15,592 bases of DNA from Copromyces sp. CBS 386.78 (lineage: Eukaryota; Ascomycota; Sordariomycetes; Sordariales; Sordariaceae): positions 1 to 15,592 of the forward strand of contig MU839335.1 of the NCBI GenBank assembly GCA_030685235.1, written 5' to 3'. Under the pieces are notes generated by a model. It did no database searches and was not told the DNA's origin. It saw only the letters and a program-made list of their open reading frames with translations. Positions 1-10,489 of this stretch are shown piece by piece (position 1 is the first letter of the stretch; every line of letters begins with the position of its first letter). Both the position numbers and the translations under genes were made by a program.

Positions 1-104
1 AAGTGTGGAGGGCTAAAATACAGGAAGGGTGTGAGGGCATGGACCCACACGACAAGACAAGGGAGGGGTGGGGATATGAACCCACCCGACAACACTATTA
101 CTCT
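1..104. repeat. Two tandem stem-loop units at the left edge
   Basis: Two similar units lie about 37 bases apart. They share the cores CCCACACGACAA (44-55) and CCCACCCGACAA (81-92). Each forms a hairpin: in the second, GGGTGGG (66-72) pairs perfectly with CCCACCC (81-87) around an 8-base loop. The first is similar but has a bulge. This stretch keeps CpA and TpG, unlike everything just downstream. It may be the leader or primer-binding region of the Gypsy element, but I cannot place the 5' LTR end or a convincing tRNA match. Confidence 0.5.
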
Positions 105-813
105 AATAATAATAATAATAGCGGTAATAATATTTCGCTACCGGATTATATTGTTCTAAGCCTTTAAAAAACGGGATAAGGAGTTGGCTTATTAATAAAT
201 AATTCCTCCGACCTATTCAACTTTAAGGAACTTTTTAACGTTCTTATTAAGGATTTAATTCCTAATATTGAAATTTATCGGACAATCCTTCTTTAATTCG
301 TTAATATTATTCGCAATATCCGGGATTTCGTAAACGGCTTCATAAAAGATATTCGGCTATATTTAATTTCTCGAAACTACGAGGTTTTCGTTAGAACCAT
401 CGTCCGATAATTAACTTTTAAATTTATTATCGAATTATTAGGAAAGGTATTTACAATAATTATTATAAATTATAATACTATAATAAAAAAACGGAACGTA
501 ATATAATATACAATTACAATTCTATAATAGCGGATTATAATTATATCCGTTACGGCCCCCTTTAATATACTAGAAACTTCTAATACCTTTAAGGAAGTTA
601 TAATAGCCGTTTCCCGGCCCCTTAAGTATATTATCGAAGACCCCCCGATTTTTATTAAGGAAGATAAGGATAATACTAAATACTACAACGCTTTCCAATT
701 ATAGTCGAATTAAATTAAAATTATATAGGAATTCAACGCCCTCTATTTCCCTATAGAACGGGTTAAAATCGTACTTATTATATTCTAATTAAGACTAAAC
801 CTACGTTTAATAT

Positions 814-821
814 TAAATAAT
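814..821. repeat. Left target-site duplication of MITE-1
   Basis: TAAATAAT directly precedes the left inverted repeat of MITE-1, and an identical copy directly follows the right one. Eight bases is the usual target duplication of hAT-type transposases. Confidence 0.85.
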
Positions 822-1239
822 GAGGACGACAACTCGTACTGTGATGAATGTCAAAACCCACTGTAACGAAAAAAGGCAAATGTAAGATAAATTAGGTGCT
901 AGATAGCTTTAGGAGCCCTTCTTAGTACTATTATAAAGCTAGAATTTTGCTGATTTTTTCAATACCCTTCTTATACGCTTCAGCCTAGTATAAAGCCTAC
1001 AAGCCTGAGAAACACTCTTTTGAAGGTATTTTAGAGGAAAAATTAGAAACTTTAATATTTTTATAACAGTCCGGGTACTTGTGAGGGGTGCAGGAGGCTT
1101 AGAAAATAGAGCAAAATTTGTCGGTCTCGTACATACTATTTTCACCACAATACCCCTTAGGGAACTTCCTTTTCTTAAATATTGAAGATTTTCTCTACAG
1201 TGGGTTTTAACATTCATTACAGTACGAGTTGTCCTCCTC
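822..1239. mobile_element. MITE-1: 418-bp non-autonomous TIR element, post-RIP
   Basis: The ends are inverted repeats of about 44 bp (822-865 and 1196-1239) with three mismatches. They begin GAGGA(C/G)GACAACTCGTACTG and are flanked by a perfect 8-bp duplication, TAAATAAT. The interior keeps CpA and TpG on both strands, unlike the mutated gag around it, so insertion probably post-dates RIP or the element escaped it through its small size. There is no transposase; a 92-codon minus-strand open frame (939-1217) starts inside the right TIR and matches no known domain. The 8-bp duplication suggests mobilisation by a hAT-like transposase, although a MULE-type source is not excluded. MITE-2 shares the end motif and an internal core at the same spacing. 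Confidence 0.88.
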
Positions 1240-1247
1240 TAAATAAT
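1240..1247. repeat. Right target-site duplication of MITE-1
   Basis: TAAATAAT follows the right inverted repeat immediately and matches 814-821 base for base. Gag resumes after it in the same frame. Confidence 0.85.
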
Positions 1248-1796
1248 AGCCAAAAAAAATTTATAGAATTCCTTAAGGAATTTAGGAAGTAGCTATAAGC
1301 GATTGGCGAAGCTTTCCTTACGTACTTTATAAACCGATATAATAATATTAATATTAAACTCAATATTAATAAACGTTTTATTAATTTCTATTAAAATAAT
1401 ATTCTATTCCCGCGCTTCGAAATCGAATTTACTAAATTTATAAATAAATATAAGCTTAATAATGTAATAAAAATTTATTACCTTCGTAATAAATTTAATA
1501 AACGGCTTCGAAATACTTTAATTACTTAGAATTTCCCCGAAGATAATAATTATACTATATAATTAAAATTCGTAAAAAAGGTCAACTGAAAGTTAAAAAA
1601 TGCCGATTATTATAATAAAATAGTCATAAGTATTTTTAAAAATTTAAGCTCCTCTTCTAAAAACGCTATAGCGGCCCCTCCTACTACGGCCGATAAACCC
1701 GTAAATTAAAAAAGAAATTAAATAAATTTTAATTCTATAAATCTTTCTACTATATTCGACCCCAAAAGTTTTAAGGAACGAAGGGAGAAGGGCTTC

Positions 1797-1838
1797 TATT
1801 ACTATTATAATTAATAAAGTTATATTGCCCGTAATTAT
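1797..1838 (+). other. RIP-altered CCHC zinc knuckle of gag
   Basis: The codons read YYYYN**SYIARNY, spaced exactly as C-X2-C-X4-H-X4-C. All four metal ligands are now Tyr (TGY or CAY to TAY), and two Gln/Trp codons are stops. These are the transitions RIP makes, so the motif was intact before mutation. Nucleic acid binding by this domain is lost. Confidence 0.85.
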
Positions 1839-3479
1839 TTTAAATCTATTAATTAAGGTAATAAATTTCGCGCTAATAGTAAATTAATTAATAAAAAGAA
1901 GAAGGGTAGGGGTAAATATAATAATAGCAATATTAGGTAGGAATTTATAGAAGTCCGTTCGGTAGGAGCCGCTAATATAATTATAACCCCTATAATTAAA
2001 TTGGCCGCGGGCAATAAATATTATAATAAATTGGAAAATATTTAATTTCTATATTTAATTATACGTAGAGGCCGAGCCGGGTAATTACGTTATAGAAATA
2101 ACGGGATCCTTTAATAAATTTAGAAAAAGTATAAATCTAATTATTAAATAATACTATCCTAAATCTAATTTTATTATTTATATACGTAATTACCAATATA
2201 TATAAAGACTATTATATTTCCTTTTTTAATAATAAATACTTTATATTTGTATTTATTAATTATTTTGTTATTACGAAATATAATTTTCCCCGTTTCCGCC
2301 TTCTTCGTCCTAAAAAGTTTTTCTTTGTAAATAAGAATATTAAGAGTACAATTAATAAAAAAGTAATAAGAAGGCTATAAATAGGTTATTATAAAGAAAT
2401 TATTACTTTTTTAATTTACAACCTCTCTAGTAAATATTTAATTATTTTAAGGTTCTTTTAAATAAAATTCTATAAATTATATATTAATTATAAGAAAAAT
2501 AATATATATTTTAACTATTTAAGTTATAAGGACCGCTATTTATTAACGGGGCACCCTAGCAATTAGATAGAAATACCCCGAACCCTCTCTAGCCCCGTCT
2601 CTATTATAACCGCCCGCGCTTATAAGAAGGCGCTTCCCTAAAATAATTCTAAATTCCTTTCTTCTCTTTTTTATATCTTTAGGGGCTATCTCCGTAAGGA
2701 AGCGGTTTAATACAAAGAAATCGAAGACTAATTTATTAGGGCTCCCTAATCTAAAGACGAGGGATTTAAAGAGCGGACCTCCAACTCTCTTACTAAAATA
2801 CTATTAATAGCTCTATTATAAACTCTTATTATATACTACGTAAGCGCGAAGGTATAAGGTATTATAAATACTACTACTATCCTTATACTAACTAAGCGGA
2901 ATATACTATACGAATTATATATTAAATTTAATAGGAGATATATATTAATAAATATACACCGTACTAAGATTCGGATAAATAAGTATATTAAAGACAATAT
3001 AAACCTTATTAATATTAGGGAATTCAATACTGCTACTTTCAATTTTATTTATAAAAAGGACCAACTTTAATTATATATTACTAATTATATTCAATTAGAG
3101 AAGCTCGCTACCGTTTTAAAGTTTTGGGAAATAGATCTTACGTACGAAGTCGCGGAAAATATTATCGAAGGGCGGGGGGAGAAGTATAAGGACGATTTTC
3201 TACGTTCCCTCCACTCCTTTATTAATAATATAATTAATAAGTACGGATTTAAAATAAAAAAGGAAATAGCGGTAATTACTAAATCTATTATTTTAATAAG
3301 GGATCTAGCTAAAGACGTACTACTCTATAAAGAGAATATCCGTTATATTTACTTAATAAAAGTAAGGGAGGAAAACGTTTAAAAATTCTTCGATAAAGTA
3401 AATAAATTTCAAAAGACCAAGGAAAAAATAAAAGGGATATTAATAAATTATTATTAACTATATATTAACGTTTTTCTTC

Positions 3480-4060
3480 CCGCGTTAGCCGATAAAATAC
3501 CCCCGTACCGTTTATACGATTATAAAATCGAATTCAAATTAGGAGAGTAATTATTATACGCTAAACTTAGACCGATATTATTTATCGAAGCTACCGTTAT
3601 TAAGAAGTAAATTAACGAAAATTTTAAAAAGAAATTTATCCGTCCCTCCTAATCCGCCGCTACTTCGCCTATCCTATTAATATAAAAACCAGGCGGGGGA
3701 ATCTATATTTATATTAACTACCGTAATATTAATAACATTATTTTAAAAATATAATATCCGATTCCGCTAATTAAAAAAACTTTTAATACTATTTATAAAG
3801 TGAAGATCTTTATTAAATTCAATATTATTAGTACGTTTAATAAAATATAAGTAAAAGAAGGTTATAAATAATTTACTATATTTATTACCCGCTTTAGATC
3901 TTTCGAATTTTTAATATACCTATTTAATTTATAAAAGGTATTAGGGACATTCTAAAATTATATTAATAACGTCCTATATAATATCTTTAATATATACACT
4001 ACTATTTACTTTAATAATATCCTTATTTATTCAAAAAACGAAGAGGACTATATAAGGTAC
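3480..4060 (+). pseudogene. Reverse transcriptase domain of Gypsy pol
   Basis: The entry motif IPPYRPYDYKIE starts near 3506, a RIP-altered form of the LPPHRPYDHxIxL signature of Ty3 RTs. Motif A reads FIKFNIISTFNKI near 3808-3846, where the first catalytic Asp is Asn. The catalytic box reads YFNN (4007-4018), from YFDD, followed by ILIYSKNEEDY. All three catalytic Asp codons have the G-to-A change. Frame 2 is held throughout, with stops at Gln/Trp positions. Confidence 0.9.
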
Positions 4061-4379
4061 ATTAGCGAAGTCCTATAGAGGATAATCGACGTAGGCCTAT
4101 AAATCGATATCGATAAATACGACTTCTATATAAAACGGACTAAATACTTAAGGCTTATTATTACCCCTAGAAATATCGAAATAAATTTAAAAAAAGTAGT
4201 AGTAGTTATTTCGTAGGAGGTTCCAAATATTAAAAGGGCGCTATAACGTTTCTTAAAATTCGCTAATTTCTATTAGCGATTTATTAAATACTTTTCTATT
4301 TTAGCGGGACTATTATACGAATTAATAAAAAAGACTATTAAAGATTGGAAATAGGAGGATTAGTACTAACGCTCTTTCG

Positions 4380-4640
4380 ACGCATTTAAACGAATTTTTA
4401 CTATTAAGCTAATATTATATATTTATAATTAATTTAAATAAATAATTGTAAAAACGGACGCTTTAAATTAGGCCTACGGCGGTATTTTGTTTTAATACGA
4501 CGAAAACAGGGTATTACAACTAGTAATTTACTTTAATTAACGATATTCGTTAGTAGAATATAATTATAATATTTATAATAAAGAATTATTCGCTATTATT
4601 AAAGCGTTAGAAGAGTAGAAGCTAGAGTTAGAGGGAGTAT
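4380..4640 (+). pseudogene. RNase H domain of Gypsy pol
   Basis: KTDAL at 4451-4465 keeps the first catalytic Asp of the TDAS motif. It is followed by AYGGILF and, about 45 codons later, by YNIYNKELFAIIKALEEWK-like sequence, matching the (H)DKELLAI region with its catalytic Glu. It continues in the RT frame, as expected for a Ty3/Gypsy RT-RNase H. Confidence 0.85.
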
Positions 4641-5189
4641 AATAGCCGTTCGAAGTCTTAATAAATTATAAAAGACTAAAATCCTTTACGGTTAGTAAAT
4701 AATTAATACTATAATATATAAAATAATTATAATTTCTCTCCTACTTTAATTTTACTATTTAATATTTACCGGGGTCGTTATAAATCTGGCCTAATATATT
4801 AAACCGTAAATTAAAAGATATTTTAAAATACAAGGGCAATAAACGCCTCCTAATAAAGAATAAAATTTTATTAAAGAAGGACATTTTCGTTAATAATTCC
4901 TACATTCTAGAAAATAAAAGAAATCCGGAAGTTTTCGTCGGAATAATATATTTTTATAATTTAGAAATTATAGACGAAACGTCGGTAAACAATTTAATAA
5001 CAGAGACCTCTAAAAAATCTACCCTTTTTAAAATACGTTCGCCTATTTAACGGACCTAGTAAGGAGAATATAATTAAAAGAAGTTAAAGGGAATTTTAAA
5101 AATTTTTCGTTCGTAGAATATTATACTATATAGGGCCGGATTTATTACTATAATTCGGTTCTCCTTAACTTTAAAAATATTAAAGTCTA

Positions 5190-5760
5190 CTATTAATTAA
5201 TCTACTATACTTACAACGTACTAAGAGTAGAGCACTTAAGGAGGGAAAAAATTTATACCCTTTTCCTCTAATTTTTCTTTTAGCCGGGGATATATAACGT
5301 AGTAAAAACTTATTATAAAATTTGCCTAATATATATAAAGACGAAGCCGTTACAATATACGCTATATAGGCTTTTAAAGCTATTACTAATACTTTTCGCT
5401 CTATAGAAAAATATTTCTATTAACTATATTGTACTATTAACGCCCTACGAACGCTACGGACAAATATTCCAATACGTCGCGGTAATTATTAATAAATTAA
5501 TAAAAATATAGTATTTTATCCCTATAATAAGGTTAACTATAGAGGAATTAGCGGATTGCTTTATAAAGTAGGTTTATAGTATCTATAATTTACTTAGTAC
5601 TATTATATTTAATTAGGGTTCCTAATTTATTTCGTAATTTTAGAAAGTATTATTAACGAGGCTAGAAATTAACTTTACGCCCTCTTCTATTTTTTACTTA
5701 ACTACGAACGGGCAAACGGAACGTATTAATACAGAAATAGAGAAATACCTATAAACCTTT
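5190..5760 (+). pseudogene. Integrase zinc-binding and DDE core of Gypsy pol
   Basis: In frame 1, the HHCC finger is traceable: a PGIYN (from WPGMY-like) segment leads to a CLIY pair starting at Cys 5323-5325, the second Cys now Tyr. The DDE core follows: first Asp now Asn at 5422-5424 (NYIVLL), second Asp now Asn at 5611-5613 (FN*GS*F from SDRGSQF), and Glu retained at 5719-5721 in NGQTERIN. The last two are 36 codons apart, exactly DDX35E. This settles the identity as an LTR-retrotransposon integrase. Confidence 0.9.
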
Positions 5761-6769
5761 ATTAACTAAATATAAGACGACTAAGTTAATTAATTACTAA
5801 TAGCAGAATTTACTACTAATAACTTAATTTCAAAAATAATAGGAATTTTACCGTTTTTTTACTAACTACGGATTCTATCCCTAAATAGAAGTCGAGCCCG
5901 CTACGCCGTACCCCCTAAAAATATTAAAAACCTAATAAAATAAATATTTTAAAATTATTAAAATTACTAACTAATTTAAAACAATTTTAAACTATATAAT
6001 AATTAAAATAGAGGAAGTATAAAGGTAATACGAGGATAATACTAATAAAAAGAAATCGGACGCCCCGTAATATAAAATTGGGGATAAGGTCTTACTAAGT
6101 ATAAAAAACTTCGAAACCGGAAAAGTATACGTTAAATTAATTCTATTCCGGGAAGGGCTATTCAAAATCCTAAAAATTAATAACTATACAATTACTTTTC
6201 AACTCCTAATTAATATAAAATATAATCCTATATTCTACGTTAATAAAATAAAAATTTAGGAAGGACGTACCGAAGGGGACGTAAAGGTAAACTAAGGGAA
6301 GATTATAAAGCGGACGAATAATAAGAAAAATTCTATCGAATAGAATTTTAATAATATAGGCGGTTATAAAAAGAATTTAAAAAATAAATAATAAAAATAT
6401 TATATTTTATAAATACCGCCGTACGTATTAAATTAATAAAAACGGGCCAACGTTATAATATGCCTAGAAGCGGTATAGAAATTCTACGAAAGCTATTTAA
6501 ACGAATTGGCGCCGTTAAATTAAATCGCTATAGAAAAGCGGTATAAGGTAATAAAAGCGGACTAATAGCTAGCAAAAGCGGACTAACTACTATTAATAGA
6601 GGTAAAAGTAAATTAATTAGTATTAACGGGAAATATAGGGTATAAAAGATTAAAGAAGTCGCTATATAGAGTAATAGCGGCTATAGAAGCTTTTATAAGC
6701 TAAATTAAACGATTAATAAGCATTTTAATCGTTTTATATATTATTAATTAATTATACAGCTTTTTTTAG

Positions 6770-7085
6770 TCCGGGGTAGTATTATAGGGTTAGCTTTGTA
6801 ATTGTTTAGAGTATACGGTTAGCAGTTATCGGAATTAGGGATTAGGCTATAACTCCGAATATAGTATAAAGCTATTACGGCCTTCGTAAAAAGCTACGAT
6901 AGCCTTATTATCGCTATCGCTATATAGGTCGTACTAACTCTATAGCACTTATAAGATTGCTGTAGAGCTAATTTCTTAGACTAGCCTCTATAAAGACCAG
7001 TCTGGGATTATACCCTTGAACCTTTCCTCTTACTCCTTCGTACAATTACGTATATTCTTACCTACCTTGTGCCTTTGCACCGTGA
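6770..7085 (+). repeat. Probable 3' LTR of the Gypsy element
   Basis: After the pol tail the sequence changes to a non-coding, less AT-biased block. It starts after a G-rich CCGGGG stretch that could be a worn polypurine tract (about 6770) and ends where minus-strand LINE coding begins (about 7085-7095). A length near 315 bases is plausible for an LTR. There is no second copy in the window to prove the ends, and terminal TG/CA could have become TA by RIP. Confidence 0.45.
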
Positions 7086-9280
7086 TAGAATTTCTATTTT
7101 TAATTCCTTTATCCGTATAAAATATATAAATTCTATTTTATTTATTTTAAATTTTATTTTTCTCTTAATTATTTAACCCGAATAAATATTTTATATTATT
7201 TAAAACGTCTAATAATTTTCTTTGATAATTTTAATTATGGTAATAATATTAATATTATTAATAAAATTAATGGTAATTATATTTTAGATAGTAGTTAACT
7301 TATAGTATAATAAGGTAATAAAGGAAATAAAAAGGATTAATCAGAAGGGGGAACTTTATAATATACTGACTATAATATTATAAAGTTAGGAAGTTTTATT
7401 ATCGAAGAAAAAAGAATTTTTTCTCCTAATAATAAAGTTATTAATTTATTAAAGGATTGATTTTAGGAATTATATTTCTTATAGTATATATAAGAATTAC
7501 CTATAATTAATTTTATTGAATGCGCCCTTCAAATTGAAGAGTATAAGAAACGTTATAATTTTAAATTTCTATATTATATAGACTGTATTAATAATTATTC
7601 GAACGGCGAATTCGGTTGAACGGTTTATCCGGTTACTTATTTAGCCCTCTAGGAAGAGATTATACTCTTCCGTTGCTTATATTAACCTTTTTACTACGAA
7701 GGCTTTAAGGATTTTTCTAATATTATTTAAAAGTGATATAAGTTTTTATACCCCGGCCAATTTTTACTATTCAGTATTTTTTTTATGTTTTTTTAAAATA
7801 ATTATTTTCTTATTCTTAAATTATTAAAGGAAATATCCGAACCGGAAGTTCGTTATAGCGAAAGCTATTATTGCTTACTTAAATGGTTCTCTGTAGATCT
7901 TTCAAAATTTATTTAAAAATTAATTAATATTTAATATTTTTTTTGGCGGTATTTTCGAAAGGATTTCCTAAATATCTTTTTTAGTAATTAAGTTATTAAT
8001 AAGTATTAGGGTATTACCGTTTAGTAGTTAAATTTAATTTAGTAAATAACCTGTTGGGACTTTTACTTTTAGGAAGAAACGGTTAATAAAAATATTTACT
8101 TTACTATTACAATTTTCGATTTTATTCACCTACTTATTTAATTTAAAAGGTAATAATTTTAGTAGATTTATTAAATAATATTTTATATCTTAACCTACCT
8201 TTCTAATAGTTAAAGTTTATTCGGGTCTTTCGATACGTTTATAATATAATTGTACTATTTCGCTTTCTAAGTCTTTATGATAAATTTCTTCTTTTTTATT
8301 ACTACTTTTATAAATCTTTTCTAATTTAAAGGCGTCTTATTCCTAAATTATACCTATTATTTCCGCCGTACTTCCTTCGTTATTATTTTATATTTTAAAT
8401 TCTACTAGTCCGCTTGTTTTCCCCGACCTTTCTTTCGGTATAGGGCGAATTCTTTTATAATACTAATAAATTCGCTATTGAACCTATTAAATCCTAATTC
8501 GAACTCTTCTACCGTTTCAATCCCCCTTAGGATTAATATTCGTTTTTCCGCCGCTTCCTATACTTTTTCCGCATTTATTGAATTTTAACTAAATTCTTCC
8601 TTTATTTTTACTTTTTTATTTTATTTTCCTATTTAAATTTAAACTTTTTAAGGGTAATAATCCGAGCCTATTTGCCCGTACCATTATATTCTTTAATATT
8701 TAGCTTCGATATTTTATAAAACCTATATATAGTCGATTATTTTATCTTTCTCTCTTTTTATTATATTTTTAAGCTTTGTTAGTTCTCTATAGGGGGTAAC
8801 GAAGTTAAATTTTTAACGTTATACTTATATAAATAATTTTATAGCGTTTAAGCTAATTTTATTCTTTAAGTCCTAATTAGGGTAATAGAAGTTATACTCC
8901 CCTACAATTATATATTAGCCGGCCGGGGGTTTTTCTTCGAAGAATTCGAAGAGGGGAGACCCTTATTAGTATTCGATTATTATTTTTAATTAAATTATTA
9001 ATTACCTTATAAAAGGCTTCCTTTTAATTTAGTAGTAAATTAGGGGGGTATTATTTCTTTAAAAGTAATAATAACGATTATAGGCGTAATAATAATAGAG
9101 TTAGTACGGGTATAATCGCTTACGTTCTAAGAGCGGGTATAAATGTCTATCGGACTTATACTTATAGGTTTCGGCCGAAAGCCGCCTCTAATCTTTTTAG
9201 GGCAGCCTTTTTTTCTTCTTTTTATAAATAATTGCTCTAAGGTTGTAATTAAATAAGAATTAAGGGGGGCATTAGGGATT
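7086..9280 (-). pseudogene. LINE ORF2 pseudogene: APE endonuclease and RT
   Basis: This would have nicked target DNA and copied the LINE RNA into it. Endonuclease: GEYNFYYPN* (8873-8902) is a RIP-altered GDFNxHHPxW motif, and GSDYYP (8651-8668), 77 codons on in the same frame, is the SDHxP motif with His now Tyr. RT: motif A NLKGAFNKIN (from about 7535), motif B SIL*SSPF*LILF (about 7328-7366) from a GxPQGSPLSPILF type, and motif C FINN (7254-7265) from F(A/V)DD. RT motifs A, B and C share one frame; the endonuclease is in another, so an indel lies between. Stops occupy Gln/Trp sites. The start is approximate. Confidence 0.85.
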
Positions 9281-9289
9281 ATAATATTT

Positions 9290-10175
9290 TCTTCTATTTT
9301 TATTATCGGTTTTAATATTAGTTTAATTAATTTTTTACGAGTAGCGAAATTACGAAGCCTTTTAGTATAGTCGATTAATACTTTTATATAGGCTACTCTT
9401 ACGAATAGGTATTGCTTTTTATTAAAGGCGAAATACCCCGACTTCTTATACGGCTTATAAAAAATTAAAGAATTATCCTTATTCGAAGGGTAGTTTACTT
9501 TTCCTATACGTAGCTTATTATATTTAATTTTACTATAATAGCTATAAACGTCTTTTTAATAATAGAATTTCACTATATATTTAAAATACTAATATTTAAA
9601 GTATTATTAGGCGGAAGCTATAATTTAGAACGGTTCGTATATATATACGCCGCCGTTTTAGAGGAAAAAATTCTCTTAAAAGAAGATTGTAACCTTCGTA
9701 GTCGCGATTTCTATTAGGAATATTCTTCTCTCTTCCCCTTCGCGTCTCTTCTAAGGTTTAGCCCTAATAATTTCCGCTTCCTTATTCCTCTCCCTTATTT
9801 CCTATATAATCGATTTGGGTTATTTTACGTCGATGCTAGCCTACGGGACTCCCTTAATTAAAATGGCTACGGTGCTTAGGGATACGACGGCTTTTTATTT
9901 TTAGACTTTTTTAGCCTAAATTTAATACTTCTAATACTAATCCTTAATTAGTTCGTCGAAAATAATTATATAGTTTCCGTTCGTTGCTATCTTAGTAGTT
10001 ACGCGGATTACCCTGTATAGGTTCTCCTTTAGGGCGTTTTCGACGGCCTACTTTATATTATCGTTCGAGCGCATAGTAAATTCGGCGGCGATTTGGGCCC
10101 CCTTGATAGTGAGCTGGCGTTCGCGGTTGGAGGGGATGAACTTCTTAGTGGTAACGGTGGGTGGGTGGTGGACTT
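9290..10175 (-). pseudogene. LINE ORF1 (gag-like, CCHC) pseudogene
   Basis: In Tad1-type LINEs, ORF1 is the RNA-binding protein. The minus strand reads RERQLTIKGAQIAAEF from about 10125, followed by an AVENALKENLYRVIRVTT-like stretch and GNYIIIFDELIKD. Near 9480-9600 there is a cluster of Tyr codons spaced like degenerate CCHC knuckles. RLRNFATRKK (about 9340-9370) then follows, resembling the R-P-x-x-F end of fungal LINE ORF1. The first 100 bases on the N-terminal side (10075-10175) keep many CpA on the coding strand, so RIP is weaker there. No start Met is certain, and stops are frequent. Confidence 0.65.
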
Positions 10176-10489
10176 AGAGAACGATAGAATTAGATATTAA
10201 TTATTAAATTAAATGCGTTTTAATAAGTATAAAGGAGAGAAAGAGAGTACGAACGATCTTAATAATATTTAGTTTAGTATTTTACTTAGCTTAACGGTTA
10301 GAATTGCGATTAGAATTGGGAACGCGTAAGGTTAAATTTTAATTAATTAATTAATTATTACGATTGAAATAATACGAATAATTTTCCTCTTATAATAGTA
10401 AGCGCGTATAGTATAATAGTTAGATATAATAAATTATTACGGGGCGAGAGGGTATTATTATAAGTAGGGTACGATATATATTATTATAT
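10176..10489. other. AT-rich non-coding stretch upstream of the LINE
   Basis: No gene is visible. The sequence is AT-rich with few CpA or TpG and includes a TTAA-rich run (AATTAATTAATTAATTA near 10341-10357). Its position just upstream of ORF1 on the minus strand makes a mutated LINE 5' UTR the simplest reading. Confidence 0.4.

Larger units (their letters stand above)
190..1960 (+). pseudogene. gag: Gypsy gag pseudogene, interrupted by MITE-1
   Basis: This would have encoded the structural capsid/nucleocapsid protein of the retrotransposon. Frame 3 is followed on both sides of MITE-1: FPIERVKIVL begins at 747, and FIEFLKEFRK begins at 1260, typical of the retrotransposon gag domain. Further on come a capsid-like stretch (about 1320-1520), a Ser/Ala-rich linker (about 1640-1700) and a zinc knuckle (1797-1838). 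Many in-frame TAA/TAG codons stand at likely Gln/Trp positions. The MITE plus its duplicated target adds 426 bases, a multiple of three, so the frame matches on both sides. The start codon is not identifiable, and the 3' limit is approximate. Confidence 0.75.
2200..6720 (+). pseudogene. pol: Gypsy pol pseudogene (protease?, RT, RNase H, integrase)
   Basis: This would have encoded the enzymes of retrotransposition. A protease is expected near 2200-2500, but I could not identify its catalytic triad motif with confidence. Reverse transcriptase follows (about 3480-4060), then RNase H (about 4380-4640), integrase zinc-binding and catalytic core (about 5190-5760), and an integrase C-terminal region (about 6060-6260). 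The last 450 bases (6260-6720) read as a charged, possibly helical tail and might include a worn chromodomain, but I see no diagnostic motif. Dozens of in-frame TAA/TAG codons disable it. RT and RNase H share frame 2, while integrase lies in frame 1, so at least one frame change falls between 4460 and 5320. Confidence 0.85.
1..7085 (+). mobile_element. RIP-degraded Ty3/Gypsy LTR retrotransposon (5' LTR outside window)
   Basis: The + strand carries, in order, gag, a CCHC zinc knuckle, a probable protease region, RT, RNase H, integrase with DDX35E spacing, an integrase C-terminal region and a probable 3' LTR. RT before RNase H before integrase is the Ty3/Gypsy order. The interior has very few CpA or TpG dinucleotides and many TAA/TAG codons where Gln or Trp are expected, the mark of RIP. 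Gag reads in frame 3, RT-RNase H in frame 2 and integrase in frame 1. The frame changes may reflect programmed shifts, decay or both. MITE-1 interrupts gag. The element appears to lie inside a minus-strand LINE. It cannot encode functional proteins. Confidence 0.88.
7086..10175 (-). mobile_element. RIP-degraded LINE (Tad1-like non-LTR retrotransposon), 3' end cut off
   Basis: On the minus strand, a gag-like ORF1 (about 9290-10175) is followed by ORF2 with APE-type endonuclease then reverse transcriptase (about 7086-9280). This two-ORF order is typical of Tad1/I-type LINEs of filamentous fungi. The sequence is heavily RIP-mutated. Coding reads continuously to about 7090 (KIEFIYFIRIKEL-like, the region after RT motif C) and then stops at the end of the Gypsy LTR. 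RNase H, the 3' UTR and the tail are missing, so the Gypsy insertion probably displaced them to the left of the window. Confidence 0.82.

Noticed and set aside
66..87. tRNA T-arm or SINE promoter box
   Set aside because: The reverse strand has a 7-bp stem with a TTC-containing loop, but no other tRNA arms, and the second copy does not keep the T-loop consensus.
939..1217. 92-codon minus-strand frame in MITE-1
   Set aside because: It begins inside the inverted repeat, has no recognisable domain and lies in a 418-bp non-autonomous element. The NFALFS / NFVLFS similarity to the MITE-2 frame is explained by shared DNA.
2836..3042. 68-codon hydrophobic minus-strand frame
   Set aside because: It is antisense to the Gypsy pol region and consists of Ile/Leu/Tyr codons expected from AT-rich mutated DNA.
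6260..6720. Chromodomain at the end of Gypsy integrase
   Set aside because: The stretch reads as coding with charged residues, but the aromatic cage and WxxW-like spacing cannot be seen after mutation. Not called as a separate feature.
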